Part shown: positions 26,711 to 35,427 of the stretch, one piece after another
Layout: each line of letters begins with the position of its first letter
Numbering within the stretch: position 1 is the first letter of the stretch
Source of the DNA: Thermodesulfovibrio sp.
GTDB taxonomy: Bacteria; Nitrospirota; Thermodesulfovibrionia; Thermodesulfovibrionales; UBA6898
Length of the DNA: 64,000 nt
Direction of reading: 5' to 3'
Assembly: GCA_013824615.1 (NCBI GenBank)
Contig: PNOC01000001.1
Coordinates: 62,001 to 126,000 of the forward strand
Position numbers and translations under genes: made by a program
The notes under the pieces: model-generated
Told to the model about the DNA's origin: nothing
Seen by the model: only the letters and a program-made list of their open reading frames with translations
Database searches by the model: none

Positions 26711-28813
26711 GTGCTGAATTCACTATTTTATCCCCGCTCTGTTGCCGTTATAGGCGCATCGGCCGACCAGCATAAGGTTGGCTATTCCCTGCTCAACAAC
26801 CTCCTGAGGTTTTCATATCAGGGAACAATCTATCCGGTCAACCCTAAAACCGAAGAAATCCTCGGTCTGAAGACCTACGCAGACCTGAACTCCATACCGG
26901 GGGAGGTAGACCTTGCCGTCATTGCAATCCCCGCGGTCCATGTGCCGCAGGCGGTCAGAGACTGCATCAGAAAGAAGATCCCTTCGGCTGTAATAGTCAG
27001 CGCCGGATTCAAGGAAGCCGGGTCGGCAGGCATTCTGCTTGAGGAAGAACTGAAGTCGCTCGTCCGTGGCAATGAAATACGGATCCTGGGGCCTAATTGC
27101 CTCGGAGTGATCAACACCTCCGGTTCCCTTAATGCGACCTTTGCTGCAGGCATGCTTCCACCGGGCAGGATAGCTTTTTTCTCTCAGTCCGGTGCCCTCG
27201 GTATCGCTATCCTGGACTGGGCCATCGGAAATAAAGTCGGTTTTTCAAAGTTTATCAGCCTCGGCAACAAGGCTGACCTGAATGAAACCGACTTTATCGA
27301 GTACTTTATCAATGACGATGAAACAGACATCATACTTGGCTATATAGAAGATGTTGTTCAGGGGCGGCGGTTTCTGGAGGTAGCCAGAAAAGCAACAAAG
27401 ATAAAACCGATCCTCCTCGTAAAATCAGGAGGCACACAGGCAGGTGCCCGTGCCGCATCGTCTCATACCGGTGCCCTTGCCGGATCGGAACATGCCTTCA
27501 ATGCGGCCTTCAGGCAATGCGGGATCATGCGGGCCGAGGGGATTGAAGACCTTTTTGAAACGGCGAAGGCCTTTAATTCAAAGAAAATACCCTGCGGCAA
27601 CAATCTCCTTATTATTACAAATGCCGGAGGCCCCGGCATCATAGCCGCCGACACTGCCGAACGGCTGGGAATAAACCTGCCCCAGCTGTCTAAGGCCACA
27701 ACAGAAACGCTTGCAGCCCTTCTTCCAAAGACCGCCTCACTTTACAATCCGGTTGATATCATCGGTGACGCCACCTCTGACCGCTACAAGACCGTATTTG
27801 AGCATGCCCTGGCCGATCCTGCTGTGGATGGGTTCCTGGTCATACTGACACCCCAGGCCACGATTAATGTCGACGACACGGCTCAGGAGGTCATTCAAAC
27901 ATCGCAGAAAACAGACAAACCTTTTATCACGAGTTTCATGGGCATGGAGCGCGTGCGGTCTTCCATTGATCTGCTGAAGGCAGCGTCGATTCCGAATTTT
28001 TCATATCCGGAACCTGCGGTCGGGGCCTTCAAGAAACTCTATGACTACGGCGCTTGGACACGGCAGACTGATGCGGTACTTCCTGATATTCCGATCGATC
28101 GGGCACCGATAGCGGCCAGGATACAGGAAGCTGTCAGCCGGGGGCAGTTTCAGTTTGCCGAGGATGATTCCCGTGATATACTCACCTCCTGCGGATTCAG
28201 ATTCCCGTCAAAGGAACTGGCCTCAACGCCGCGGGCGGCGGCGGCGGCAGCCAACCGCATCGGATTTCCGGTGGTCATGAAAATTTCCTCCCCCGATATT
28301 CTGCACAAGACAGATATAGGAGGCGTGAAGGTCGGGGTAGGTTCCAGAAAAGAGGCAGAAGAGGCCTTCAGCCTGTTAACCATGAACGCAAAGAAATTTA
28401 TGCCCCAGGCGTTCATCAATGGCGTGACTGTCTATGAGATGGTGCCTAAAGGCAAAGAGGTGATCCTCGGTATCAGCTATGACAGGACCTTCGGACATAT
28501 GATCATGTTCGGCCTCGGCGGGATTTATGTGGAGGTACTTAAGGACATCTCCTTCAGAATAGTACCCCTTACAGAAAGAGATGCGACGGAGATGGTCCAG
28601 GAGATAAAAACCTATCAGCTCCTGAAGGGCGCACGGGGGGAAAAGCCGGTTGATCTTGAAGCGATCACTGATGCCATCCTCAGGCTTTCCCGTCTGGCAA
28701 CTGAATTCCCGGAAGTGATTGAGCTGGATATCAATCCCCTCGTGGTAACCGAGAAGGGCGCAACAGCCCTGGACGCCCGCATAATACTGAGCCAACCAAA
28801 AGGAGGAGTCTAA
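26711..28813 (+). CDS. ADP-forming acyl-CoA synthetase (acetate-CoA ligase type), fused alpha-beta
   Basis: A 700-aa enzyme of the NDP-forming acyl-CoA synthetase superfamily, which interconverts an acyl-CoA plus ADP and phosphate with the free acid plus ATP. Order: CoA-binding domain (YPRSVAVIGASADQHKVG), succinyl-CoA-synthetase-like flavodoxin domains with the phosphohistidine region SSHTGALAGSEHAF, then an ATP-grasp half (GFPVVMKISSPDILHKTDIGGVKVG, and ELDINPLVV near the end). In anaerobes it can conserve energy by making ATP from acetyl-CoA; substrate specificity is not readable. The start is GTG at 26711, with a -10 box only five bases upstream. The next gene starts right after its stop. 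Confidence 0.9.
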   Translation: MLNSLFYPRSVAVIGASADQHKVGYSLLNNLLRFSYQGTIYPVNPKTEEILGLKTYADLNSIPGEVDLAVIAIPAVHVPQAVRDCIRKKIPSAVIVSAGFKEAGSAGILLEEELKSLVRGNEIRILGPNCLGVINTSGSLNATFAAGMLPPGRIAFFSQSGALGIAILDWAIGNKVGFSKFISLGNKADLNETDFIEYFINDDETDIILGYIEDVVQGRRFLEVARKATKIKPILLVKSGGTQAGARAASSHTGALAGSEHAFNAAFRQCGIMRAEGIEDLFETAKAFNSKKIPCGNNLLIITNAGGPGIIAADTAERLGINLPQLSKATTETLAALLPKTASLYNPVDIIGDATSDRYKTVFEHALADPAVDGFLVILTPQATINVDDTAQEVIQTSQKTDKPFITSFMGMERVRSSIDLLKAASIPNFSYPEPAVGAFKKLYDYGAWTRQTDAVLPDIPIDRAPIAARIQEAVSRGQFQFAEDDSRDILTSCGFRFPSKELASTPRAAAAAANRIGFPVVMKISSPDILHKTDIGGVKVGVGSRKEAEEAFSLLTMNAKKFMPQAFINGVTVYEMVPKGKEVILGISYDRTFGHMIMFGLGGIYVEVLKDISFRIVPLTERDATEMVQEIKTYQLLKGARGEKPVDLEAITDAILRLSRLATEFPEVIELDINPLVVTEKGATALDARIILSQPKGGV

Positions 28814-29893
28814 ATGGTGCACCTGTATATAGCTTCTATGTCCGGCTTTTCAGGCAAAAGTCTTGTCACTCTCGGGCTTGGGCTGCTTATGAAGGAAAGA
28901 GGGTTCCGGATCGGATACATTAAACCCTACGGCAATATTCCCTCCAGATATGAGGGCAAACTGGTCGATGCTGACGCTGAGTTCATGAGAAAAGCCCTCG
29001 ACCTGCCGGAGACCCCTGAGGCGGTCTCGCCCTTTGTGGTCACCTTCGAACTGCAGAGCAGCGCGCTCAAGGGCAGAGCGGCCGACAAGTTCAAGGTCGT
29101 CAACGAAGCCATAGAAATGATCACGGAGAAGGACGTCGTGCTCATCGGAGGAGCGGCAAATCTTTTTGAAGGTTCTGTCTTTGGTCTAAGCGGACTCAGA
29201 CTCATCAATCACCTCAGGGCGAAGACTCTGGTCGTAGAGCCATGGAGCGGCGACAGCTCTATCGATTCCCTGATCGGCTCCAAGGAACTGCTCGGAGAGC
29301 ATTTTGCCGGGGCGGTCATTAACAAGATCCCGCAGGCTGCCCACGATTACGTGAATACATCAGTCAGGCCTTATCTCGAAAAGAGAAGCATCCCGATATT
29401 TGCCTGCCTGCACCGGGACATACTCCTCGACTCAATCACGGTCCGCCAATTGAACGAAATACTGAACGGAAAAGTGCTCTGCTGCGAAGAAGGGCTTGAT
29501 GAGTTCATCGAGAGCTTCTCCGTCGGTGCCATGGACGTGGACAGCGCCCTGAAGTACTTCAGGAGGACCCCCAACAAGGCAGTCATCACCGGGGCCCATC
29601 GTTCCGACATCCAGCTGGCGGCGCTCGAGACGTCAACCAGATGCGTCATACTCACCGGAGGTATGCATACCAATGACGTTATACTCGGCAAGGCAAAACA
29701 GGCCGGAGTCCCCTTCCTCTCCGTGCATGACGATACGTATTCCACGGTCGAAAAGATCGAGGCAGTCCTCGGCAAGATACGCATCCGTGAACAGAAAAAA
29801 GTTCAGAAAACCAGGGAGATCATGGAAAAGGAATTCGATTTCAACAGGCTGGTCAGAACACTCAATATCAACAGCAGTTCAGGGAAGCCATAA
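28814..29893 (+). CDS. P-loop (BioD-like) plus DRTGG domain protein
   Basis: A 359-aa cytoplasmic protein. It has a P-loop SGFSGKS at residues 10-16 in a BioD/CobQ-like NTPase domain (about 1-215), then a DRTGG-type domain (about 215-340, with KAVITGAHRSDIQLAALETSTRCVILTGG). The same pair makes up the N-terminal regulatory half of long phosphotransacetylases, but the catalytic acetyltransferase half is absent here. Located immediately after an ADP-forming acyl-CoA synthetase, it may sense nucleotides or regulate acetyl-CoA metabolism; this is inference. It begins one base after the upstream stop codon. Confidence 0.85.
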   Translation: MVHLYIASMSGFSGKSLVTLGLGLLMKERGFRIGYIKPYGNIPSRYEGKLVDADAEFMRKALDLPETPEAVSPFVVTFELQSSALKGRAADKFKVVNEAIEMITEKDVVLIGGAANLFEGSVFGLSGLRLINHLRAKTLVVEPWSGDSSIDSLIGSKELLGEHFAGAVINKIPQAAHDYVNTSVRPYLEKRSIPIFACLHRDILLDSITVRQLNEILNGKVLCCEEGLDEFIESFSVGAMDVDSALKYFRRTPNKAVITGAHRSDIQLAALETSTRCVILTGGMHTNDVILGKAKQAGVPFLSVHDDTYSTVEKIEAVLGKIRIREQKKVQKTREIMEKEFDFNRLVRTLNINSSSGKP

Positions 29894-30567
29894 TGGAAGA
29901 CCTGAAAACCTCCGAGACCTGGCGGGTCTTCAGAATACAGTCTGAACTGGTTGAAGGTTTTGAAACGCTCAATGATCTTGGACCCGCAGTCACTATTTTC
30001 GGAAGCGCGCGCCTGACTCCGGAGAACAAATATTATCAGGAGGCCGAACAGGTAGCTCGCCTGCTTGCTGACGACGGCTTTGCGGTCATCACCGGAGGCG
30101 GGCCGGGTGTTATGGAGGGCGCCAATAAGGGCGCCAAACTCGGGAAGGCACATTCAGTCGGGCTCAATATTGAACTGCCGGCTGAACAGGTCCCAAACCC
30201 GTATCATGACATCAGCCTCCATTTCAGATATTTCTTTATCCGCAAGCTGATGTTTATAAAATATGCGATGGCCTTCATCATCTTTCCCGGCGGCTTCGGA
30301 ACCATGGATGAACTGTTCGAGGCACTGACCCTGACGCAAACCAAAAGGATCCAGTCCTTTCCCATCATCCTTTACGGGTCTGAATACTGGGGAGGCCTTA
30401 TCGACTGGATGAGGAAGACCCTGGTTAAGCACGAGACCATAGAAAACGGGGACTTCTCACTCTTCTCTCTGGTGGATACACCGGAAGAGGTGCTTTTTCT
30501 GATCAACGAGCATTACCGTGTTTTCGGCAGTATCATGCCGGAGCGCAAGAGACGCAAGACGGATTAG
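29893..30567 (+). CDS. LOG-family nucleoside 5'-monophosphate phosphoribohydrolase
   Basis: A 224-aa Rossmann-like protein of the LOG (lonely guy) family, with both signatures: GGGPGVMEGANKGAKLG and PGGFGTMDELFEALTL. The family hydrolyses nucleoside monophosphates to base and ribose-5-phosphate; the cytokinin role of plant homologues need not apply. Its ATG overlaps the previous stop by one base (TAATG), so it is the third gene of the acyl-CoA synthetase operon. The bacterial role is probably purine nucleotide turnover. Confidence 0.9.
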   Translation: MEDLKTSETWRVFRIQSELVEGFETLNDLGPAVTIFGSARLTPENKYYQEAEQVARLLADDGFAVITGGGPGVMEGANKGAKLGKAHSVGLNIELPAEQVPNPYHDISLHFRYFFIRKLMFIKYAMAFIIFPGGFGTMDELFEALTLTQTKRIQSFPIILYGSEYWGGLIDWMRKTLVKHETIENGDFSLFSLVDTPEEVLFLINEHYRVFGSIMPERKRRKTD

Positions 30568-30588
30568 GGCTTAAAAACCGCCAAAGGA

Positions 30589-32409
30589 TCAGAGCTTTCC
30601 GAGCTTCTTTGCAAGCGCTGTTGTTTCATCAAGCAGAGCTTCCACCTCATCAAGTCCGCCGCCCCAGAAGGTGCTGTCAGCTATATTGATACCGAGTTTC
30701 TCGAATATCGCCTGCGGTGAATCCGAGAGCCCCGCAGACAGAAACCCCTTGACCCTCCCGGTAAACGCAGGGTCCTTTTTTACAGAGCGCTGCAAAGACT
30801 TGGAGATAAGCAGTCCACTCGCATAGGAGTATACATAAAAGAAATACCGTATATGACTCCAGTAGACCCACCAGAAACGTGAACCTTTTGACTGTTCCAC
30901 TGCGTTCCCCATGTAGGCGGCCATATGCCGCTGAAAAAGACTGCCTATCTCATCCTTTGAGAGGTATCCCTTCTGCCGGAACACCTGGTGCAGCTCCTGC
31001 TCGAACCGGTAACAGGCAACCTGTCTGAATATAGTCGATATGTCGTCGTTCAGCTTCATCATCATGATCGGCAGGCGGACCCGGTCATCCGAATGCGCCA
31101 GAATCTCCTGCAGGACAAAATCCTCCATAAAGGTACTGGCAACCTCAGCGGTAGAAGTCGGCGTTCCGAAATAAAGGGCAGGCTGCCGAGATCGGACCAG
31201 CTCATTGTTTATGCCATGCCCCACTTCATGGGCTATCGTCAGCACGTCACGCAACGTGTCCGTGTGATTCAACAGTATGTAGGTAGGCTGCGATGCAAGA
31301 TGATGGACACAAAAGGCACCGCCGCTCTTGCCTTTCCTGGGTGAAACATCTATCTGCCCGCGGCTGATAAAGCCCTGAAAGATAGAGGAAAAGTCCTTGT
31401 CCAGGTCAGTCATGACTTTACCGGTGAGCGCCAGGGCTTTCCGGTAGGGATATTTGACATCAATGTCGCCATATTCCACATTGCGTTCGTGATAGGCAAG
31501 CTTCCTAACCTTCAGCAGCCTGGCCTTTAACCGGTAAAACCGCGCCGAAATATCGAACCGAGAGGAGACGGTGCTGAGCAGGGCATCGACCACCTCGGTC
31601 TCAATGTCATCGCTCAGATGCCGGGCATGATCAGGGCGGCCGAAACCCCGCAGATCATCATCAACCTTCTTGTGGGCCAGGACAGCATTTATTTCTGCCT
31701 CGGCCACGTCAGCGTGCTGCTCCATTATGCTGTCAAAGGCCGCGGCAGCAACGTCTCTGATATTCTTGTTCTTATGGCTTGAAAGTGTGGCTATCTCCGA
31801 AAGCGTCCGCAACCCTTTTCTGTTTTTTTCAAGGAGCACGGTCCTTTCCTCTTTTGCCAGGAACCCTGCGGTCATGCGCGTCCACTGGGCATAGGAAGTC
31901 GAGGACTTGAGGTTCAGAATCTTCTCTTCCGGTTCGCTCAGCAAGTAGGCAGCTTCAGCAAAAATCCTGGAGAGAAAATGCCGGTATTTCCGGAGCCCCT
32001 CATAGGCCAGGAATCTCTTCTGCCGGGCCTTTGGGATTTTCGCAATTCTGAGATGAAAAAACTGGATATCGTTTTCTATCTTCCGGCTGAACTCCTCGAT
32101 GCGGTTAAAGCGGGCCCGGAGTTCTGCATCGTTCATGTCCTGCTGAGTCCGCAGCCAATAGTAATAGCCGGCATCACCGTCCGCGCCCCAGCTTTTTTTC
32201 CAGTGCTCATAGGCTTCCAGGGCTTCCTGCATCACCGCGGGCTCATGCAGATAGTCCGACCGGTCTTTCCAGGTATTTATAAAGGCATAACTTTTCTTTT
32301 CAACCTGTTTTAAATTCTCTTCGATACCAGGGTCGTCATCAGACCTGAATAAGGGGGTAAGGTTCCAGACTAATCCCGAATTCTTATTTTCTGCTCTTTT
32401 TTTTGTCAT
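30589..32409 (-). CDS. pepF: M3B-family oligoendopeptidase F
   Basis: Cytoplasmic zinc metallopeptidase (606 aa) that cleaves short peptides. The active-site helix HEVGHGINNEL supplies the two His and catalytic Glu, with the third ligand Glu in the downstream TAEVASTFMEDF segment. The rest is the all-helical M3 fold, including GAFCVHHLASQPTYILLNHT. The start is the ATG at 32409, overlapping the upstream methyltransferase stop (ATGA) with GGAG upstream. Convergent with the LOG gene; the 21-bp gap holds no clear hairpin. Confidence 0.92.
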   Translation of the reverse strand: MTKKRAENKNSGLVWNLTPLFRSDDDPGIEENLKQVEKKSYAFINTWKDRSDYLHEPAVMQEALEAYEHWKKSWGADGDAGYYYWLRTQQDMNDAELRARFNRIEEFSRKIENDIQFFHLRIAKIPKARQKRFLAYEGLRKYRHFLSRIFAEAAYLLSEPEEKILNLKSSTSYAQWTRMTAGFLAKEERTVLLEKNRKGLRTLSEIATLSSHKNKNIRDVAAAAFDSIMEQHADVAEAEINAVLAHKKVDDDLRGFGRPDHARHLSDDIETEVVDALLSTVSSRFDISARFYRLKARLLKVRKLAYHERNVEYGDIDVKYPYRKALALTGKVMTDLDKDFSSIFQGFISRGQIDVSPRKGKSGGAFCVHHLASQPTYILLNHTDTLRDVLTIAHEVGHGINNELVRSRQPALYFGTPTSTAEVASTFMEDFVLQEILAHSDDRVRLPIMMMKLNDDISTIFRQVACYRFEQELHQVFRQKGYLSKDEIGSLFQRHMAAYMGNAVEQSKGSRFWWVYWSHIRYFFYVYSYASGLLISKSLQRSVKKDPAFTGRVKGFLSAGLSDSPQAIFEKLGINIADSTFWGGGLDEVEALLDETTALAKKLGKL

Positions 32410-33590
32410 CTCGACTCCGTATTCGTCCCGCTTTCGCATTTCCCTGCTTTCCTGGTTCCCTCATACAGCTCATATTCAAGCAGCCGGCACTCGATATCGG
32501 CATTGAAAAAAGGTATTCTTCTTTTCGGTCTGAGCCCAACTTTTTTTGCAAGTGCCGTATTGCCGGTAAAAATATACCCGGTATACCCCTTGCACCGCTG
32601 CTTGAAAAAATCGCCGATGGCCCCATAGGTATGCTGCAGGGTCTCTTCATTACCCAGCCTCTCGCCATACTCGGGGTTCAGCAGGACGATACCTCCTCTT
32701 CCGGGCAGATCGGTCTCTGCAAAGTCGCAGACATCAAAGAGAATGTCCTCCCGGACACCTGCAGCAAGCGCGTTCTTTCCGGCGGCATCAACAGCATCAG
32801 GGTCGATGTCGCTGGCAATAATGCTGACTTCAGGGTTTGCCCGGACCATTTTTTCGGCCTCCAGGCGCATGGCCTCCCAGTTCGCGGCCCGGTAGCCGCG
32901 ATAATGCATAAAACCAAAATTTGTTCTCAGGAGACCAGGGGCCTTACCAACTGCCATAAGCGCCGCCTCAATGGCCAGGGTCCCGCTGCCGCACATGGGA
33001 TTAACAAAATCGGTCCCGCCCTGCCAGCCGGTGGCCATAATTACTGCGGCAGCAAGGGTTTCCTGCATCGGCGCCTTCACCGGAAGCTTCCGGTAACCCC
33101 TCTTTGACAAGGGTTCCCCCGAAGTGTCGAGATAGACAATACAGACACTGTCTTTCCAGTAGAGATAGACCACACACCGGTCACGGTCCGGACCGGAATC
33201 AGGTCTTCTGCCGCAGACATGCAGCATCCGGTCCACGACGGCGTCTTTGCATTTAAGGTTGGCGTAACGGGAATCATTAATGGTACGGTTGTCAACGCTT
33301 GAAGTGACGCAGAGATAGCTGTCTTCCGGTATATACTCTTCCCAACGTATATCGAAGAGTTCGCGGTAGAGTTCATCAGCATTCTGCGCCGTAAACTCTT
33401 TCAGCATCAACAGCACCCGGTGCCCTGTCCGCAGAAATAAATTTAACCGCATGGCCACGTCCATATCTCCCCGGGTCATGACGCTCGCTGTCGTCTCTGC
33501 CACAACCGGCAAGCCAAGAGACTCAATTTCCTGCTTCAGATACGGGGTGATACCTTTGGCACAGGTAACGACTATAGAATTATTCTTCAT
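32406..33590 (-). CDS. THUMP-domain rRNA guanine-N2 methyltransferase, RlmL type
   Basis: A 394-aa SAM-dependent enzyme: a THUMP RNA-binding domain (about 1-160, containing NADELYRELFDIRWEEY and DNRTINDSRYANLKCKDAVVD), then a methyltransferase domain with SAM motif DFVNPMCGSGTLAIEAALMA and catalytic-loop NPEYGERLG. This matches the N-terminal half of E. coli RlmKL, which makes m2G2445 in 23S rRNA; the RlmK half is absent, as in many bacteria. No ribosome-binding site is visible, and a -10 hexamer sits only five bases before the ATG. Confidence 0.9.
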   Translation of the reverse strand: MKNNSIVVTCAKGITPYLKQEIESLGLPVVAETTASVMTRGDMDVAMRLNLFLRTGHRVLLMLKEFTAQNADELYRELFDIRWEEYIPEDSYLCVTSSVDNRTINDSRYANLKCKDAVVDRMLHVCGRRPDSGPDRDRCVVYLYWKDSVCIVYLDTSGEPLSKRGYRKLPVKAPMQETLAAAVIMATGWQGGTDFVNPMCGSGTLAIEAALMAVGKAPGLLRTNFGFMHYRGYRAANWEAMRLEAEKMVRANPEVSIIASDIDPDAVDAAGKNALAAGVREDILFDVCDFAETDLPGRGGIVLLNPEYGERLGNEETLQHTYGAIGDFFKQRCKGYTGYIFTGNTALAKKVGLRPKRRIPFFNADIECRLLEYELYEGTRKAGKCESGTNTESR

Positions 33591-33595
33591 GGAAT

Positions 33596-33601
33596 ATTAT
33601 A
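33596..33601 (-). promoter_or_regulatory. -10 box five bases before the methyltransferase ATG
   Basis: TATAAT at 33596-33601 on the minus strand, then ATTCC, then ATG at 33588-33590. The -35 region is weak. The geometry is the same as at the acyl-CoA synthetase gene and predicts a leaderless mRNA. Confidence 0.55.
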
Positions 33602-33705
33602 GACAAACGCAGCGAAACAATAGTACAAATCAGCCTCCTTGCATTATAATAAAAAAAGGAGTGCAGGCCATTCCGTCAATAAATCCATTTATCAGGAGTG
33701 ATTGT

Positions 33706-34461
33706 ATGAAAAAATGCAGCACGAAGATGTTACTTGCAGGATCTGTCATCGCACTCTGTCTGGTCACGGCGCAGACAGGCTTTGCAGCGAAAAAGGAGCC
33801 TGCCAAAAAGGCACCAAAGACGCAGGAGCAGCCGGAGACTGCCGCAATAAGCGGCAAGGTTGTTCAGACCATGAACAGCGGCGGTTATACGTATGTCGAG
33901 ATCGAAAACAAAGGCAAGAAGATATGGGTCGCAATCGGTGAGACAAAGATAAAAAAGGGAGAAACCGTATCCTTCAAGCCTGGAGCCGTTATGGAGAATT
34001 TTGAGAGCAAGACGCTCAAACGCAAGTTTGACCGTATCATCTTCAGTGATGGACTGGCAACTCCCCAGGCAGCAGGTGCCGAAGCAAAGCCTACCGGAAG
34101 CAAGGACAAGGTTGTTGCCTCAAAGGAAAAAATCAAGATCGATAAACCCGCAGTTGCAAACGCCTATACGGTCGAGGAACTTTATAAAAAGAGGGCCACA
34201 CTGAACCACAAAACCGTTACGGTGAAGGGTAAAGTGGTCAAGGTATCAACCGGCATTATGCAGCGGAACTGGGTGCATATCCAGGATGGTACCGGCGATG
34301 CTGCCAAGGGTACTCATAACCTGGTCGTAACCTCCACAGCTGAAACAGTCCCTTCAAAAGGAGATACGCTTACCGCCACCGGTACTTTTTTTAATGACAA
34401 GGACTTTGGTGCGGGCTACAAGTATGATGCGATTATCGAAAATGCGACCTTCGCAAAATAA
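33706..34461 (+). CDS. Exported protein with two OB-fold domains
   Basis: A 251-aa secreted protein with a signal peptide (MKKCSTKMLLAGSVIALCL...GFA) and a basic Lys/Pro linker. Two OB-like beta-barrels follow: about 45-90 (SGKVVQTMNSGGYTYVEIENKGKKIWVAIG) and about 160-250 (VTVKGKVVKVSTGIMQRNWVHIQDGTG...). OB folds in the periplasm usually bind small ligands or metals rather than nucleic acid, and the role is unknown. The ATG at 33706 has AGGAG at good spacing. It is convergent with the FKBP gene across a shared terminator. Confidence 0.85.
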   Translation: MKKCSTKMLLAGSVIALCLVTAQTGFAAKKEPAKKAPKTQEQPETAAISGKVVQTMNSGGYTYVEIENKGKKIWVAIGETKIKKGETVSFKPGAVMENFESKTLKRKFDRIIFSDGLATPQAAGAEAKPTGSKDKVVASKEKIKIDKPAVANAYTVEELYKKRATLNHKTVTVKGKVVKVSTGIMQRNWVHIQDGTGDAAKGTHNLVVTSTAETVPSKGDTLTATGTFFNDKDFGAGYKYDAIIENATFAK

Positions 34462-34481
34462 ATTGCGCTCAACATAACCAT

Positions 34482-34526
34482 TTCCATAAAGAAAGGCCGG
34501 CTTCACGCCGGCCTTTCTTTATGGAA
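34482..34526. terminator. Bidirectional terminator, perfect 20-bp stem
   Basis: 34482-34501 is exactly complementary to 34507-34526, with loop TTCAC. The core is GGCCGGC/GCCGGCC flanked by A and T runs, so it works on both strands. It separates the convergent OB-fold and FKBP genes. Confidence 0.95.
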
Positions 34527-34553
34527 TCTGTCCCGAAGATCGGGCTGCCACAC

Positions 34554-35267
34554 CTATTTTGCCGGCTGTTTTGCTCCCTCTTTTATAGCAACCAGTTCAA
34601 CCTCAAATACCAGGGAAGCATTCGGCCCAATGGCACCACCTGCCCCTCTTTCCCCGTATGCGATATTCGATGGAAGAACAATCAGCCATTTTGCACCTTC
34701 CTGCATTAACTGCAAGGCCTCTGTCCAGCCCGGAATAACACCGTTGACCGGGAATGTCGCGGACTGACCCCGTTTATAGGAACTGTCAAATTCAGTGCCG
34801 TCAATCAGGGTACCGCGATAGTTGACCACAACGGTGTCCGTCGCCTTTGGAGACTTTCCTGAACCCTCTGTAATTACCTTGTACTGCAGGCCGCTCGGAA
34901 GGACCTTCACGCCTTCTTTCTTGCTGTTGGCGGCCAGGTAGGCCTCGCCTTCTTTCTTGTTCTTTTCTCCCTGCACCTTAGTTGCCTCCGCCTGTTTTGT
35001 CATCATTTCCTGCCTGTAGGCAGTCATTATGTCTGTGGTCTCTTTTTCGCCCAGGAGCGGTTTGTTGCCGCCGAGTGCGTCCTTGAGCCCTTTCATGAGA
35101 ATGTCAGGCTCTATCTCAATGCCCTGTTTCTTGAAATTATTGCCGATATCCGTACCGATAATATAGCTGATCTTCTCCTTCTGCGTCTTCAGTGCCTGAG
35201 CTTCTTCGGCAAACGCCGACCCCGCAAGCAAAGCCAAACAAACAACGGTACAACAGACTACCCTCAT
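34554..35267 (-). CDS. Periplasmic FKBP-type peptidyl-prolyl isomerase (FkpA/Mip-like)
   Basis: A 237-aa exported folding catalyst: a signal peptide (MRVVCCTVVCLALLAGSAFA), an N-terminal helical dimerisation domain (about 22-120) and a C-terminal FKBP domain with VVVNYRGTLIDGTEFDSSYKRG, NGVIPGWTEALQLM, LPSNIAYGERGAG and LVFEVELVAI. All common active-site aromatics and Asp are present. The start at 35267 follows AGGAG by seven bases; upstream codons in frame are not plausible. Divergent from the flavoprotein gene. Confidence 0.94.
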   Translation of the reverse strand: MRVVCCTVVCLALLAGSAFAEEAQALKTQKEKISYIIGTDIGNNFKKQGIEIEPDILMKGLKDALGGNKPLLGEKETTDIMTAYRQEMMTKQAEATKVQGEKNKKEGEAYLAANSKKEGVKVLPSGLQYKVITEGSGKSPKATDTVVVNYRGTLIDGTEFDSSYKRGQSATFPVNGVIPGWTEALQLMQEGAKWLIVLPSNIAYGERGAGGAIGPNASLVFEVELVAIKEGAKQPAK

Positions 35268-35427
35268 AGTGTGTCTCCTTTCTCTACTTTTGAAATATAA
35301 CTGCAATAAAATATAGGTATATTTTAGACAGTGTATACAACGGAATGCAACCTGTTCATACCGATCTTTTGCAGCGCAGAATGCAGCGATGATATATACT
35401 ATAGCATCTCCAATGGGCCAATAAAAA

